From Chalara sp. BL73 (Eukaryota; Ascomycota; Leotiomycetes; Helotiales), in NCBI GenBank assembly GCA_918026815.1, contig CAKJVC010000148.1:310001-374000 (forward strand): a stretch of DNA of 64,000 nucleotides. Direction: 5' to 3'. A program made the position numbers and the translations under genes. Under the pieces are notes generated by a model that saw only the letters and a program-made list of their open reading frames with translations, did no database searches and had not been told where the DNA came from. Positions 49,701 through 61,736 of this stretch are shown here, in pieces (positions within the stretch are counted from its first letter, which is position 1; each line of letters opens with the position of its first letter).

Positions 49701-52235
49701 TTCTGAGAAGGGTTTGCTCCTTTGCAGACTGCACAAGACTAGGCTTGTTGGTCAATACAACAAGGCGTTTTTGTTCGAGCCTTTCGAGGACCGCCAAATC
49801 TGTCAAAACCTGGCCAACTCTGATCTTCTTCAGGGCAGAAAAATTTCTGGAATCAGATCTGTCGGTAAGATGTCCGATAGGCAACACAGCTCGTAATCCA
49901 GTCTCTTGGAGCACCACCGAAATGTCATCGTTCGTCTTTTCGATTACTGATGCCGAAACGATATCTCCTACTTTCAAATTCTTCAGGGCTGTCTGTTGCT
50001 CCAGTCCAAAGGCGGAGGGGTCTTTACATGAAACGATCAGCTTTTGTGCATCTGCTTCGACTTTCAGGATGTAGACATTTACCACTTGTCCGATCTTGAA
50101 GTGTTGACTAGGGTCTTGAATATATGCCTCGCTCATCTCAGCGACTGGAAGAAACCCTCGGACAGTCCCATAAAACTGGACCACAGCGCCAGTTGAGAGA
50201 AGGTTGACAATGACTCCAGGACTTTGCATGCCAACAGATATTGCACCATATGAGACGAAAGGTGTGGCCTCCGAGTGAAGCAAACTCTTTTTAAGAGTGA
50301 GGCGGACTTGTTGCTTGCCTGGGTCTGTAGAAAGCACACGCGCCATGACAGTTTTCCCTTCCTTGAATAGTTTCTCAGGGTGGAGAAGTTGTACGTCCGC
50401 TAGGTGTATTTCCGGAACGAGACCAGAAATACCTTTAGCTAACTTAACTAATATGCCTCCAACACCGCGTGCATTGAGAACAATTTTCTCAACCTTGCCC
50501 TTCACTACTTCGCCAACTTTAATGTCTTCAATCCTCAGATAAGTTTGTTCTAGTATACTTTCTTCAAAGGACACGAGATATACGCCATCCAACGAGTTGT
50601 ACCCAACTACTCTCCCACGATGGCTAGAGCCTACCTTATACGCCCCGGACTCAGACAAGCTCTCGATCTTGCCATCCTTGACTCTTGAGATATGGACAAA
50701 TCCAGATATTCCTTTGATTCCCAAGTCCACGAAAAGACCCATTTCCGGTTCAACCTTTCGAACAATGACTTCTTCCACTATCGTAGATAATGGCAGAACA
50801 TCTATTGGGTTCTTGTTTTCTCCGTCCAGCTTCGCCTGCCTAGGAGCAAGAGACATAATATGGTCTAATAGCGAAATTCCTAGCTTGGGAGGCTCAGCTG
50901 CTGGGAAAGTACAGATAATTCTGCCCTTGATTTTGGAGCCCACTTTGTATTTCTTTTCCAAGTCTTTGCCAGTCGCACTTGTTCCAGAATGCATCAGATC
51001 AGCTGTCACATCAAGCATCCCCATGACCTTACCGTGAACTCCTCTTGAAGTGGTCTCGGCGACCAATAATTCAACTGCGGTTCCTGGTAGAAAAGCCTCA
51101 ATAGTTGGTGCGTCAGTCAGGATATTTGGCTTTCTGGGATTGGCTATCTTTTCCATGTTTGCGGATAATTTAACAATCTTGCCATTGGAACTCAGGCCCA
51201 TCACCATACAAAGGAGGACGGCCCCTTCCTGAATATCGGCTATCTGATAACCACTTCCAATCTCTTTCGATGACACGAATCCCTTCATATCTAGATCTGG
51301 AAGACCGAGATCCATGATTAGGCCATGGTCTTCAACACTAGCCACCGAGGCCATGAGAGTGTTGTTCACGATAACATTCTGGGCAGTGATAGGGCTGTTG
51401 GTCTGCTGTGGACGTAGAGATAGTTCGATACGTCTCTTTACTTGGACTGCAGATCCAGTTGATACATCATCACTGGTTGAGACGACAAAAGCTCGCAGAT
51501 ATTGTCCTATTTTGAAAAATTTATTCAGGTCAACGTCCTTGCTGTCGTCTTCATCTCCATAATCACTATCATCAGGCTCTGCTTCGGCAATTGCCTCAAT
51601 ATTTTTGGTTATAGTATCGGAAATTGATGTCATCGGAACATATCCAGTGAGATTATTTGGTAAAGCGAGCGCGATATCCTGGTAGTTTATGCGTGATACT
51701 TGTCCGAGAACCATTGACCCCATGATGATTCTCTATCGCAGAATTAGTCCACACGAGAATTCCGTGAAAAGAAATATTATATGCCTACCTTATAGCTCAA
51801 CCCCTCAATTTTAACAACTTCTTCATCTGGGTCTACAGTAGTTTGCGCCTTCTGCTTTTTCTTCGAGTCTTTGGATTTGGAAATTTTCTTTGCTGGCCGA
51901 GATTCGTCCTCTCCATAGGCGTCCCTATTAGAGGGATCTGTACCTTGGTGCTCAAATAAAACATCTTGAGTTGCCTCAATTGCGATCTGTTTATGCTCCA
52001 GTGGCGTCAACGGGCTCGCCCCTCCTCTTGGAAACGCAGTTTCTTCTTCCTTAAGTCTTGATATCTTCGGGAGGTGCGATTTCGTTGCCGTAGTACCAGC
52101 ACCAGCTCGCTCTTTTGCATCAGACCGAGCTCTTTTCGACGGCCTTGTACTTTCGTCGATGAGTTTTCTGGCTCGCACAAATGATTCGTTTGTAGGGGCA
52201 GCTTTGCGCTTTCCCCCAACAACAGACGCCATCAT
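46727..52235 (-). CDS. RRP5: rRNA biogenesis protein RRP5
   Basis: Nucleolar protein needed for both 18S and 5.8S/25S rRNA maturation. Exons are 52235-51789, 51732-47293 and 47236-46727 (1798 residues; yeast Rrp5 is about 1730). The N-terminus is Lys/Ser-rich. The large middle part is an array of S1 RNA-binding domains with repeated G-x-V-x-x-V-x-D/E-x-G-x-x-V-x-x-x-x-x-x-G starts (for example [16 protein letters not shown]). An acidic stretch and a basic KKKRRK follow. The C-terminus has HAT/TPR repeats ([36 protein letters not shown]). The first junction restores [16 protein letters not shown]. The start is the first of two adjacent ATGs (52235, 52232). Confidence 0.96.
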
Positions 52236-52557
52236 AAAAGTGGTGTGGAAGTCTAGAAGGTTATGCAGCAGCTCTGCTTTGCATTTTATGATCTTGGCTG
52301 TCCTGGACAACTTTTTTTTAAAAGCGGAGAGAAAAGCTAAAATTGAATATCAGTCTCTCTTATCAGAGATCAGCGAAGGCTTGGCAGATTCTTATCGTTA
52401 TCGCTCGCTAGCCACATGTGAACGAGCCGCATCGAATGATGAGCTAGGCGGTGACGTTAACCCTACAGCCGGGGGCTCAGGCTGCAAGAACAACTTGCCT
52501 CTTTCTCCTCTACTGCGGTCATATTATTCTCGTTTCTATGATCAATCAATTAGACCG
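52236..52557. promoter_or_regulatory. Divergent promoter of RRP5 and the YML020W-like gene, with a PAC-like site
   Basis: 322 bp between two start codons. GATGAGCT at 52438-52445 matches the core of the PAC element (GATGAG with A/C then T) common upstream of fungal ribosome-biogenesis genes. A T8/A4 run at 52312-52323 loosely resembles the A/T-rich RRPE partner. Confidence 0.45.
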
Positions 52558-55147
52558 ATGGGACCGTCACGAAAACGAGTGAGGACCCAAAACCCCAAAG
52601 TGGAAGAGTCAAGACCGGCAATCACAGAGAGCTCAATGACATCAGTGGGGTCTTCGACCAAGGAAAGACCTGTCGGTAGTGTTAGTACTTCTTGCGAAGA
52701 TGCATCGACTCCGCTTAAGAGTATCAACCTTGATTCATACTCTACAAATCAGGCAAGCCTATAGCATATCTTACTTTCTTTGACGAGGGGTTTTCTAACA
52801 GAAGATTTAGGTAAAGTCAAGGAGCAGCTGGTACGGAACATGGCCACGGAAGACGTCCGCTTCAACCCAGATCGTTCGAGACATGATACTAGCAGACAAA
52901 CCAGTAAATGGGCCTTCAACAGCAGATTTGAGCCGATATGAACAAAGAAGACCCTCTATCGTGAATGATGGGCGACCACCCTCTATGTTCCTAGGGAAAA
53001 GTAAGGAGACTTCAGATATAAGTATGGCAGGAACGTCTGAAGTGGCTGCAGAGAATATCGAGCTGCTGGTGGCAGAAGCTTCGAAGAATCACCTAACCAT
53101 AGACCCTAGAAGCAAGACTGATAACATGTCTATTCACGAATCATCATCTATACAAGACGCGCAGACATCAAAACGGCCAGCCACATCGTCAGGCTGGCTA
53201 GGAGGTTGGCTAAGTAAGCCAGTGATTATTGGTGCATCATCAAGCTCAAAAACCCCAGAAGAATCTTTGGTTCCTCCAGTAGAATCTACAGACGAAGCAT
53301 CTGAACCACCTGCACCAACCACAAGCGAGGAGGGGCAGAAGGCGGTTTCTGCACCAACGCCAAGCGCATCGTGGTTCGGCATATGGTCCATGGCTACCCC
53401 TTCGACCGTGGCGGAAGAACCAGAACAGCAACTTCCCGTTAAGGTGGCAAGTGACAAGTTAGATACTGCCATGAAAGATGGCGTTGTGGATACCAAGCCT
53501 GTACAAAATAAGCCAGCACCAACTGTGGGCTCAAGCTGGGCATTCTGGTCTGCTGAAAATACCAAAAAAGTTGTCTCAGTATCTGAACCTGCAGATTCAG
53601 GTGAAATTGCTGTGGAAGGGGAGGCATCAGAAAGTCGCCCTGAGCCTGCGAAAATAGTATCAGTTAGAGACGATAAGAAAGACAAGAGAGACAAGAAGGG
53701 CAAAAGAGATCGCTCAGTGACAGTTGAAGAGAATGAATTAGCTAAAAAAGCTCTCCAGGTGGAACCGCCATCCATCCAGGATATACCATCTCGAAGTCCA
53801 GCACCAGTAAAGACCAGCCCACCCAATCTTTTGATGCCCTCTGTACGAAGCACCTACCAACTTGTGGAGAATCCATCTATTCTTCAGCAAATTACAAGAA
53901 TCCTGCTACGAGGACAGCAAAAGCCAGCAAAACATGTGTCCTTGACAAAGGAGTCACCTAAAATAAAGAAAGCCTTAGCAATTGGTATCCATGGCCTTTT
54001 CCCTGCACCTTTACTACGCACTGTCATAGGACAACCGACAGGTACCTCAATCCGGTTTGCCAACCATGCTGCAGCAGCTATACGACGCTGGGGTAATAAA
54101 CACGGCTATATAGACTGTGAAATAGAAAAGGTCGCTCTGGAAGGCGAAGGCAAAATCGCCGAACGTGTCGATAATCTTTGGAAGCTCCTCTTAAACTGGA
54201 TAGAACATGTACGCAAAGCAGATTTTATTATGATTGCGTGCCATTCGCAAGGCGTACCAGTAGCAATTATGCTGGTCGCAAAATTGATTGAATTTGGCGT
54301 TGTGTCTACAGGGAAGATCGGAGTATGCGCTATGGCTGGTGTCTCTTTAGGCCCATTTGCCGATTACAAGTCGAGGCTATTCAGCGGATCAGCTGGAGAG
54401 CTTTTTGAATTTGCTGATCCTAAGAGTGTTGTGTCTGTCCGATACGAAGAGTCTCTACGCGTTGCACTAAAATATGGTGCAAGAATAACCTATTGTGGCA
54501 GCATTGATGATCAATTAGTGTCCATGGAGGTTTGTTTATCCCTATTCTCTGGTATACTATTCGTGTTGATATATTGCGAAACTTGAGGTGATATTGATTA
54601 ACTTCTTGACAGTCTTCAATCTTCTCCAGTGCTAACCACCCATATATCTACCGAGCTGTGTTTGTAGACGGCAGGATTCATGCTCCAAACTTCCTATCAC
54701 ATCTAATTGGTTTCGCGTTGAAACTGCGAAACCTAGGCGTCTCGGATCACGGCCTTATCCGAGAACTGAGTGCCCCTCTTGCAGGTAGTTTATACACTGG
54801 GGAAGGCCACTCCAGGTTGTATGATGACGAAAATGTGTACGAGTAAGTATTGGTGATGTAACATAGCTTCTATCACTGACCACAATAGTCTTGCAATTGA
54901 GTTTACGCTGGAAACCACTTCGATAGGAAATGCACCACTCGAAATGCAGAAGTATGAGGTTCCCACAAATGCCAATCCTTACGTTCTCCCGTGGATCATG
55001 CGGGGATTGCTGGAAGAAGACTTCGTAAAAACAGAGCTTGATACGGAGGTGACAGAGCTTTTACAGCAATTTGATGATTGGAAACCATCCACGAAAGTCC
55101 TGAAAGATGTTAAATATCGTTTAGAAGCGGTTCGGTCGAAGTTATAA
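52558..55147 (+). CDS. YML020W-like membrane-associated alpha/beta-hydrolase family protein
   Basis: Function not established; the yeast relative YML020W is uncharacterised. Exons are 52558-52752, 52811-54529, 54613-54842 and 54889-55147 (800 residues). Intron 1 begins with GC (CAG|GCAAGC...TTTAG). Joining it restores the aromatic motif SRSSWYGTWPRK, typical of this family. A long Ser/Pro/acidic region contains repeated W-rich motifs (GWLGGWLSKP, SWFGIW, SWAFWS). The C-terminal half looks like an alpha/beta hydrolase: IGIHGLFP, then ACHSQG as the nucleophile elbow with Cys in place of the first Gly, and late conserved GRIHAPNF. Whether it is catalytic is unknown. It is divergent from RRP5 and upstream of DOT1. 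Confidence 0.85.
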
Positions 55148-55769
55148 CAGAGTTGGGTGGCGTATTTGGCTGGGACAAGTAAACATCAGGTCAGAGACCA
55201 CCTTGGTTCGGGTCACTTCAAGGCGTTCATGTATCACAAAGCGATGAACGATACCCGCGAATGCACAACCTATTCAGAGTCTGTTGCTAGCTAAGTGTAC
55301 CGGCGAAGACAGGCTGTGAAGCAATTATATGAACGTGAGTGTAGCCACAGTCATTCTCTTAGTTATCAGTGACGCAGGAAAATATGTGCCTCACACTTCC
55401 ACACGAATGAATGTATTGAGGAAGCATAGAGTCAGGTAAGCCCCAAGTCCAAACCAGTTACGATTACAGAAGCCTCTCAGTAACAGAGTCAATATCTAAA
55501 ATTATATGTCTAGCCTGCTATATGTCTCCACTTTTACCCCTATTTGATATCCTAACTTCAAGGCACATGATCTTTTTTTTCTTTGACCGAGCGCCACTTC
55601 CCCGCCAAGGTTCCCGACGCTGCGCAGAAGCGGAGCCATAAACATCCTTCATGCAGGCTTCCTCAAGCTTCTTGGTCAACCACAGGCATACATATCTCAT
55701 GCATAGTAGCATTTTGGCATATTTGCTTACCCATTGCTTCATATAGTTACGTTTGTTATCATTGCTACT
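55148..55769. other. Intergenic between the YML020W-like gene and DOT1
   Basis: About 620 bp with no gene; would contain the DOT1 promoter. Confidence 0.6.
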
Positions 55770-57306
55770 ATGTTCACATTTGGCGGAAAAGCAAGTTCAA
55801 GGATCAAACCTAAAGCCCCAGAGTTCCATACTGAGCGCCAGGCTACACCCGTTGCATCTACCCCATTAGCATCCCATCCCAAATCGACGGCGCGTCAGTC
55901 TCAAAATTCTTCGAACGGTTATCGAAAACCAGCCCCTCCGCTCCGAACTCCAACTCAGGAGAGACTTGCGCCCCCGAAAAGGAAAGCCGTGCGACAGACC
56001 TCACCTTCGAAGCCTGGCATACATTTTGACTCCGACAGCGAAGATGACTTTAGCAGCCCCGCTCCTGATGCAGTGGAGAAAAGAGCTCGACGTGGCTCTC
56101 TTGACCATGCGGAGATCGCATCACGCAAAGCCTTTCGACCCTTCGCAGATAGCAGCGTTAAGTTACTCCACGCCGCAGATATAAAATGGCCAGTCAAGAA
56201 GCTGAAGCTGTCAGGGGCAGGAGCAGCTTCGCGAGAGGCGATAACCGTCGAGGTACAATACCCCGGCGCGTCTCTACGGGAGAGGTAAGCGGTGTTTCGA
56301 GTTTCTTTTCTGCAGGGCTGACAAGACTAGATATAACCTTGTCTTTGCCAAAGATCAGATCAACCCCGCGGATGAAATTTGCGAAATCGCGAACATTGTG
56401 GCTAAAGTGTATTTAAGGGATATGGAGGGCAACCCACTTGGGAACGAGCAGGAAGGGGTTTTGCGGAAGCTCGAGCGCGCGAGAAACCTTCTATGTAAAG
56501 ACGATTACAGCAAGGTTGATGAGCGCTTTCTCGCAGAATTTAAATCGGCTGTGGGTGACTATAATAGCAAACTGGATGAACTTATCAAGAACAGCGTTCT
56601 TGCTAAGAACCTTAGCAGTAACAGGATACATAAGGGGATGGTTGCATTCATAGTCAAGCAGGTGTATCACCGTGTTGTCTCACCACAAGTGGACAAGATC
56701 CATTCCAAGGTGGAAGATAAGAATAATACTTATGGTGAATTAGAGCCATCCTTTGTCTCTACAATTATACGGGAAACAAAGCTTAAGGAGGACGATACCT
56801 TCATAGACTTTGGTTCTGGTGTTGGCAATGTTGTTCTACAGATGGCGCTTGAGGCAGGTTGCAGAAGTTGGGGATGTGAAATGCGGGAGGTTTCTTGTGA
56901 TGCTGCCGAGGAGCAAAAAGAAGAGTTCAAGGCACGTTGTCGACTTTGGGGTTTAAGAGCCGGATCTGTTCATCTCGAGCGTGGGGACTTTACGGAGAAC
57001 GCAAACATAAAAAAGGAGATGGGGCAGGCCGATGTCATCCTTGTCAACAATGAGGTCTTTGGCTCGAATCTGAATGAGCGCTTGAGGCATACCTTTCTGG
57101 ATCTAAAGGATGGGTGCCGAGTCGTCTCCCTGAAGTCCTTCGGTACGTCGAATGAGAAACGAAACGAAAACGATATTTTTAGCCAATTTGTTATAGAAGA
57201 AAAGGAGTATTTTGCAGGCGATGTTAGCTGGAAAGGACAGGGAGGAACATATTTTATCGCTACCAAAGATCCAACAGGACGACTCGCTAAGAGAATGAAC
57301 AGATAA
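55770..57306 (+). CDS. DOT1: Histone H3 lysine-79 methyltransferase DOT1
   Basis: Transfers methyl groups from S-adenosylmethionine to H3K79 on nucleosomes, acting in silencing and DNA-damage checkpoints. Exons are 55770-56284 and 56316-57306 with a 31-bp intron (GTAAGC...CTGCAG), giving 501 residues. The N-terminal third is basic and disordered (KPKAPEF, RKAVRQTSPSKP, KRARRGS), fitting nucleosome contact. The catalytic DOT1 fold follows: YGELEP near residue 311, SAM motif I IDFGSGVGNVV near 332, CEMREVSC, and the NNEVFG motif near 415. All expected catalytic motifs are present. The 31-bp intron is very short but is needed to keep the frame. Confidence 0.95.
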
Positions 57307-57514
57307 TCTACTCGATGTGTTGGATCTGCTAGGTCATGGAGTTGGAAGTTTCATTTGTTGCATAGCGATGATTAAACGGGTTCATGACTACCATAAATGA
57401 AAAGAGACGAGGAATGACAGGTATAGATAGAATGAATTATTGAATATTCACGAGATAACTGCAAGAGAACGCCATGGCATTCTGGGTTCTGGACATGTTT
57501 TTAATCCTGACTTG

Positions 57515-58195
57515 TCATCCTAACGTCTTGTTCATTTCGTCAGCTTCTCTGCCCTTCCGTTCCATCCACCGATCAATCAACTCCTTATTTTCCGCCTTAA
57601 GCTTCTTCACAGTCTGCTCAGACATGTTAAGTTGTAGATTGAGTGAGATCATCTCGTCTTGAACCGTCTGTAGTGACTTAGCATTTTATCCAACAACAGT
57701 CAAACAACCTTACCTCCACAAGCCTTGTTTTACCTGATATTTCCTCATCTCTATCTCTTACTTTTCGTTGCAGTATCGCCCTTTCTCTCTCCAGCTGCTC
57801 GAGGCGCCTTGAATCTGATTTTGTTTTAATCTTGAGGTCTTTCAGCTCTGCTTCTGCTACCCGCACTCGACTTTGTAGTTGGCCATTGGATCTTAAAGCT
57901 TCGGCAAGATCACTTCGAAGCTGGGTATTTCCGCCCGTACGTGCGGGGTCCTTGCCAGTTTTGTTATCTGTTGCAGCTGTCTTTGACTCTTCCGCAGCAG
58001 CTTTCTCTGCTTCTAAGGCTGCAGTGCGGTCTAGAAGACTAGTATCTTATATCGATCAATCAATACGCCAACAAACACTAGGGAAACATACTTACAGGCA
58101 CCAATAAAATCTTCATTGATACGCGAATAACCCTCTTTTTCTCGCAAATCTCTGTCCGAAAGCGCCTGCATGTACTCATCCCGCCAGTTCGACAT
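57515..58195 (-). CDS. ATG16: Autophagy protein Atg16
   Basis: Coiled-coil partner of Atg12-Atg5 that directs Atg8 lipidation at the phagophore. Exons are 58195-58096, 58045-57714 and 57667-57515 (194 residues, normal for fungal Atg16, which lacks WD repeats). The Atg5-binding N-terminal helix reads [17 protein letters not shown] long coiled coil follows ([36 protein letters not shown]), ending in [20 protein letters not shown], the conserved Atg16 tail. Intron 1 uses an ATAAG acceptor, needed to give YTSLLDRTA. It converges on DOT1 with 208 bp between stop codons and diverges from YPT7. Confidence 0.93.
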
Positions 58196-58555
58196 TATCT
58201 ATTTTGTAGAATCCAATAAGATCATGCATTGCTTCTGGATTCCGTAGATATTGTTCTGTTTGCTCAAGGCTGCATGAGGCTGAACCTGTTGGGTGTTCGA
58301 GAAGGCTGAAGTGTCCGTGTGGGTACGATTGGGCAGAGCTCGGCTCTTGTACAAAGCTCCATCGTGCATTACCTATATCACCATCCAACATCTATTTCGC
58401 AACTCACGACACACCAGTACCGGCGAAGCTTAGCTCTCTCCTTGATATTTATTCTATCTAGTGCCGCACGCTTCTATACGCAGCTTTTGTCTGGGAAGGC
58501 GTACGTCAAGAACGGCTATCTGTCATTGTTCCATCTTTTCCAGTCTCCCGTCACC
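58196..58555. promoter_or_regulatory. Divergent promoter of ATG16 and YPT7
   Basis: 360 bp between the start codons of two genes acting in autophagy and vacuole fusion. No known site was recognised. Confidence 0.5.
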
Positions 58556-59504
58556 ATGGCTTCGAGGAAGAAGGTCTTGCTGAAGGTTCGATTGTTCTGC
58601 CTACCTACAAATATTAAATATAGCTGATAGGGCATATATATATAGGTCATTATATTAGGAGACAGTGGTGTAGGAAAGACAAGCTTGATGAACCAATATG
58701 TCTGCTGCGCCGCTGCCTTAGCTTCGCAATGCGAAATACTCATGACTTTTGGGCTGATGATTGAGACAGGTCAACAAGAAATTTAGCGCAAGCTACAAAG
58801 CGACAATTGGCGCCGACTTCCTGACGAAGGAAGTGCTGGTGGATGACCGATCAGTTACCATGCAGGTTAGAAGTCTCGCAATTCAACAGGATGACCACGG
58901 CTAATAGGTAATAGCTGTGGGACACCGCTGGGCAGGAGAGATTTCAATCATTAGGGGTCGCCTTCTACAGAGGCGCAGATTGCTGCGTACTGGTCTACGA
59001 TGTCAACAACTCTAAGAGTTTTGATACTCTAGATAGCTGGAGGGACGAATTTCTAATTCAGGCATCACCCAGGGACCCGGACAACTTCCCATTCGTATGT
59101 CAGTCTTCACATAGCTATATTATCTAGCTGATTATGAGTAGGTTGTTCTGGGTAATAAGATTGATGTGGAGGAGAACAAGAGAGTAGTATGTTATCTCAC
59201 TGTCTCTCAAGATATATCACTGATCATGCTTCCAGATATCCTCAAAACGAGCCATGACTTTCTGCCAATCTAAGGGAGGAATACCATACTTCGAAACCAG
59301 TGCCAAGGAAGCTATAAATGTTGAACAAGCTTTCGAAGGTGAGATCTTGAGATAAGCCACGGCGCCGAATCTTTACTGATAGGTAATACTTTAGTGATCG
59401 CAAGAAACGCTTTAGCTCAAGAAGAATCAGAAGAATTCAGTGGGGACTTTTCAGATCCAATTAACATTCACATCGAGAATGATAGAGATGGTTGCGCATG
59501 CTAG
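58556..59504 (+). CDS. YPT7: Rab7-type small GTPase Ypt7
   Basis: Controls late endosome, autophagosome and vacuole fusion. Seven exons: 58556-58585, 58646-58699, 58770-58865, 58915-59094, 59142-59186, 59236-59338 and 59395-59504 (205 residues, the usual Rab7 length). All GTPase motifs are visible: GDSGVGKT at 15-22, switch [26 protein letters not shown] and ETSAKEA. It ends in CAC, the double-cysteine geranylgeranylation signal. Six introns in 950 bp make it the most finely split gene here. The start [18 protein letters not shown] is typical of the family. Confidence 0.97.
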
Positions 59505-60310
59505 ATTCGGATTATCGACTCGGTCTTTGCTCTCTGGGATGCCGTGCTTGTGTTTTCTGTCCCTTCTCGCTATGTCCTCTGTTCGGATAAAGGTTCTGTG
59601 TACATAAGATCATTCATGGCGCCCTGGTGTCTGCGTCTTGTTGTCTATACGCAATGGGAGCCTAATTTTCAACTGGGCCTTTGCTATGGGCAATGTTCCA
59701 CTGGCCAGTATTCTTGTACCTTGCAATAAGCATATATCGAGGGTGTTCGGTTTGTCGGCATATTCACATTTTCATTCACGAATCATGTTGGTAGATAGTG
59801 GAATTATTACTGTAAACCTGTGGTAGTTGCACCTTAATAGGCCAAAACCATGAATCTTATTTCTAAACATCGCCCAAAGCGAGTGAATGATCTCATAAAA
59901 TTATAGCACTGTACTAGCACAACAATGGCCTCCAGATAATCCTTTGGCCGGCGGTCCTCGAATCATTAATTTTATAGGTCTCTTATCGACGATAACGGCC
60001 CCTATCAAAGCACTAGCTATGGTTACTTCCGCCGAAAGGAGCCCCTAAACGGAACTAGAAACAAGGGCCTGGCCGTACTGAGAATCCTTGCAAGTTGAGC
60101 CTCAGCTGCTAGCACTTCATCTGACAACCATAATCACGAACAGCGCCGTCCTACCCGTGCAGCTTTCTACAAATCTTGGTCATAGAGTCACCAGGCAAGT
60201 TATCACCATTTTTCAGCTTCTCATGACTCTGATTGTGCTCTACATATGCCACAAACCCCCATGATATAGCTTCAGCCACTTGCTCTCTCGATAAATCAAA
60301 CGGAGTCGGA
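59505..60310. other. Intergenic between YPT7 and the SLC35F-like gene
   Basis: About 800 bp; no gene seen. Confidence 0.6.
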
Positions 60311-61736
60311 ATGAGTGTAGAGGAATTAACAGCGGCAAACGAATTTACAATGACGCGTGATAGAGCTTCTGAGGGTCATGAAAGAACATCGATATCATCC
60401 TTCAGGTCTCAGGGAACCACAAAATCAAAGGGTTTCAAAGCTGGGCTCGGGCTACATAATGTAGCAAGACGGACGCTAGGAATATTTCTGTTGCTGGTTA
60501 CGGTATTTTTATGGACAGCTTCGAACTTCCTGGCTAGCGTAAGCCTAATTTGAGATCTTGATTTACTACATGCTAACTTTCCGAGTACATATTTGCTGAT
60601 AACTCATACTCGAAGCCATATTTTGTGACTTATGTCAATACTTCATTCTTCGCGTTTTCCCTATTGCCGATAGCCTTGCGACTATCCCATCAACATGGCT
60701 TTTCCAGCATACGCCAATCTGCTATTGAATACTGGGAGGGACGCATTGGTGGTTATATTGGATTTAAAAAGATAGAAGAAGAGGATCCTGTGGATACTAT
60801 GCTCGGATCGACGAGCCAGTTACTAGTTGACGACCAAGAAGCTGCTCGAGCTCTCAGCACAACTGGGGAAGAATCGACGGAAGAAGAGGTGTTGAGTGTT
60901 CCGGAAACCGCCAAACTCAGCTTTGAATTTGCGCTTTTATGGTTTATAGCCAACTATTTGGTTGCTGCCTGTCTTGAATATACGAGTGTTGCGAGTTCAA
61001 CAATCTTGACGTCTACAAGCAGTATATGGACGTTGATATTTGGAGCTATCTTTCGCGTGGAGCAGTTCTCATATAGGAAGCTCCTAGGAGTCTTGGCTTC
61101 CTTAACTGGGATTGTTTTGATCTCTATGGTGGATCTTTCTAGCAAGGACAATGACGAGAATAGAGGTGATTTCCCGCATAAAACACAGGGAGAAATTGCT
61201 ATTGGAGATGCTATGGCCTTTGGCAGCGCGATTATGTACGGTGTGTATGCGATTGTCATGAAGAAACGGATAGGAAACGAGGATCGAGTGAACATGCCTC
61301 TGTTTTTCGGTTTGGTGGGATTCTTCAACGTTATATTTCTGTGGCCGGGCTTTTTAATCTTGCATTTCACAGGTGTAGAGACCTTTGAAATGCCGCCTAC
61401 TAGCAAAATCTGGGCAATCGTGCTGGTGAGTCCTTATTCTATGGTTAATCCCGGAGATAGTACTGATAAGGTATATAGGCAAACTCTGCGAGTTCATTCG
61501 TGAGTGACTACTGTTGGGCATATGCTATGCTCTTAACGACTCCCTTAGTTGTGACCGTGGGGCTGTCGATGACAATTCCGCTGTCGTTGATCGGACAGAT
61601 GATATTGAGCTCTCAGTATTCAAGTGCCTTGTACTGGGTTGGATCATTTATTGTCCTGTTCTCATTTCTCATTATAAATCACGAGAGCAAAGACACGGAA
61701 CCGTCTCTCCGGACCGAGGAAATCGAAGCGACTTGA
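60311..61736 (+). CDS. SLC35F5/YML018C-THI74-like DMT-superfamily transporter
   Basis: A drug/metabolite-transporter superfamily membrane protein. Yeast relatives YML018C and Thi74 are vacuolar or mitochondrial membrane proteins with unproven substrates. Exons are 60311-60538, 60586-61425 and 61479-61736 (441 residues). The polar N-terminus precedes about ten hydrophobic segments, the first at GIFLLLVTVFLWTASNFLAS. Conserved stretches are KPYFVTYVNTSFF, NYLVAACLEYTSVASSTIL, GDAMAFGSAIMYGVYAIVMK and DYCWAYAMLLTTPLVVTVGL. There is a long acidic loop after the second helix. The start ATG 60311 (MSVEELTAAN) is the first ATG in frame. Confidence 0.9.
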
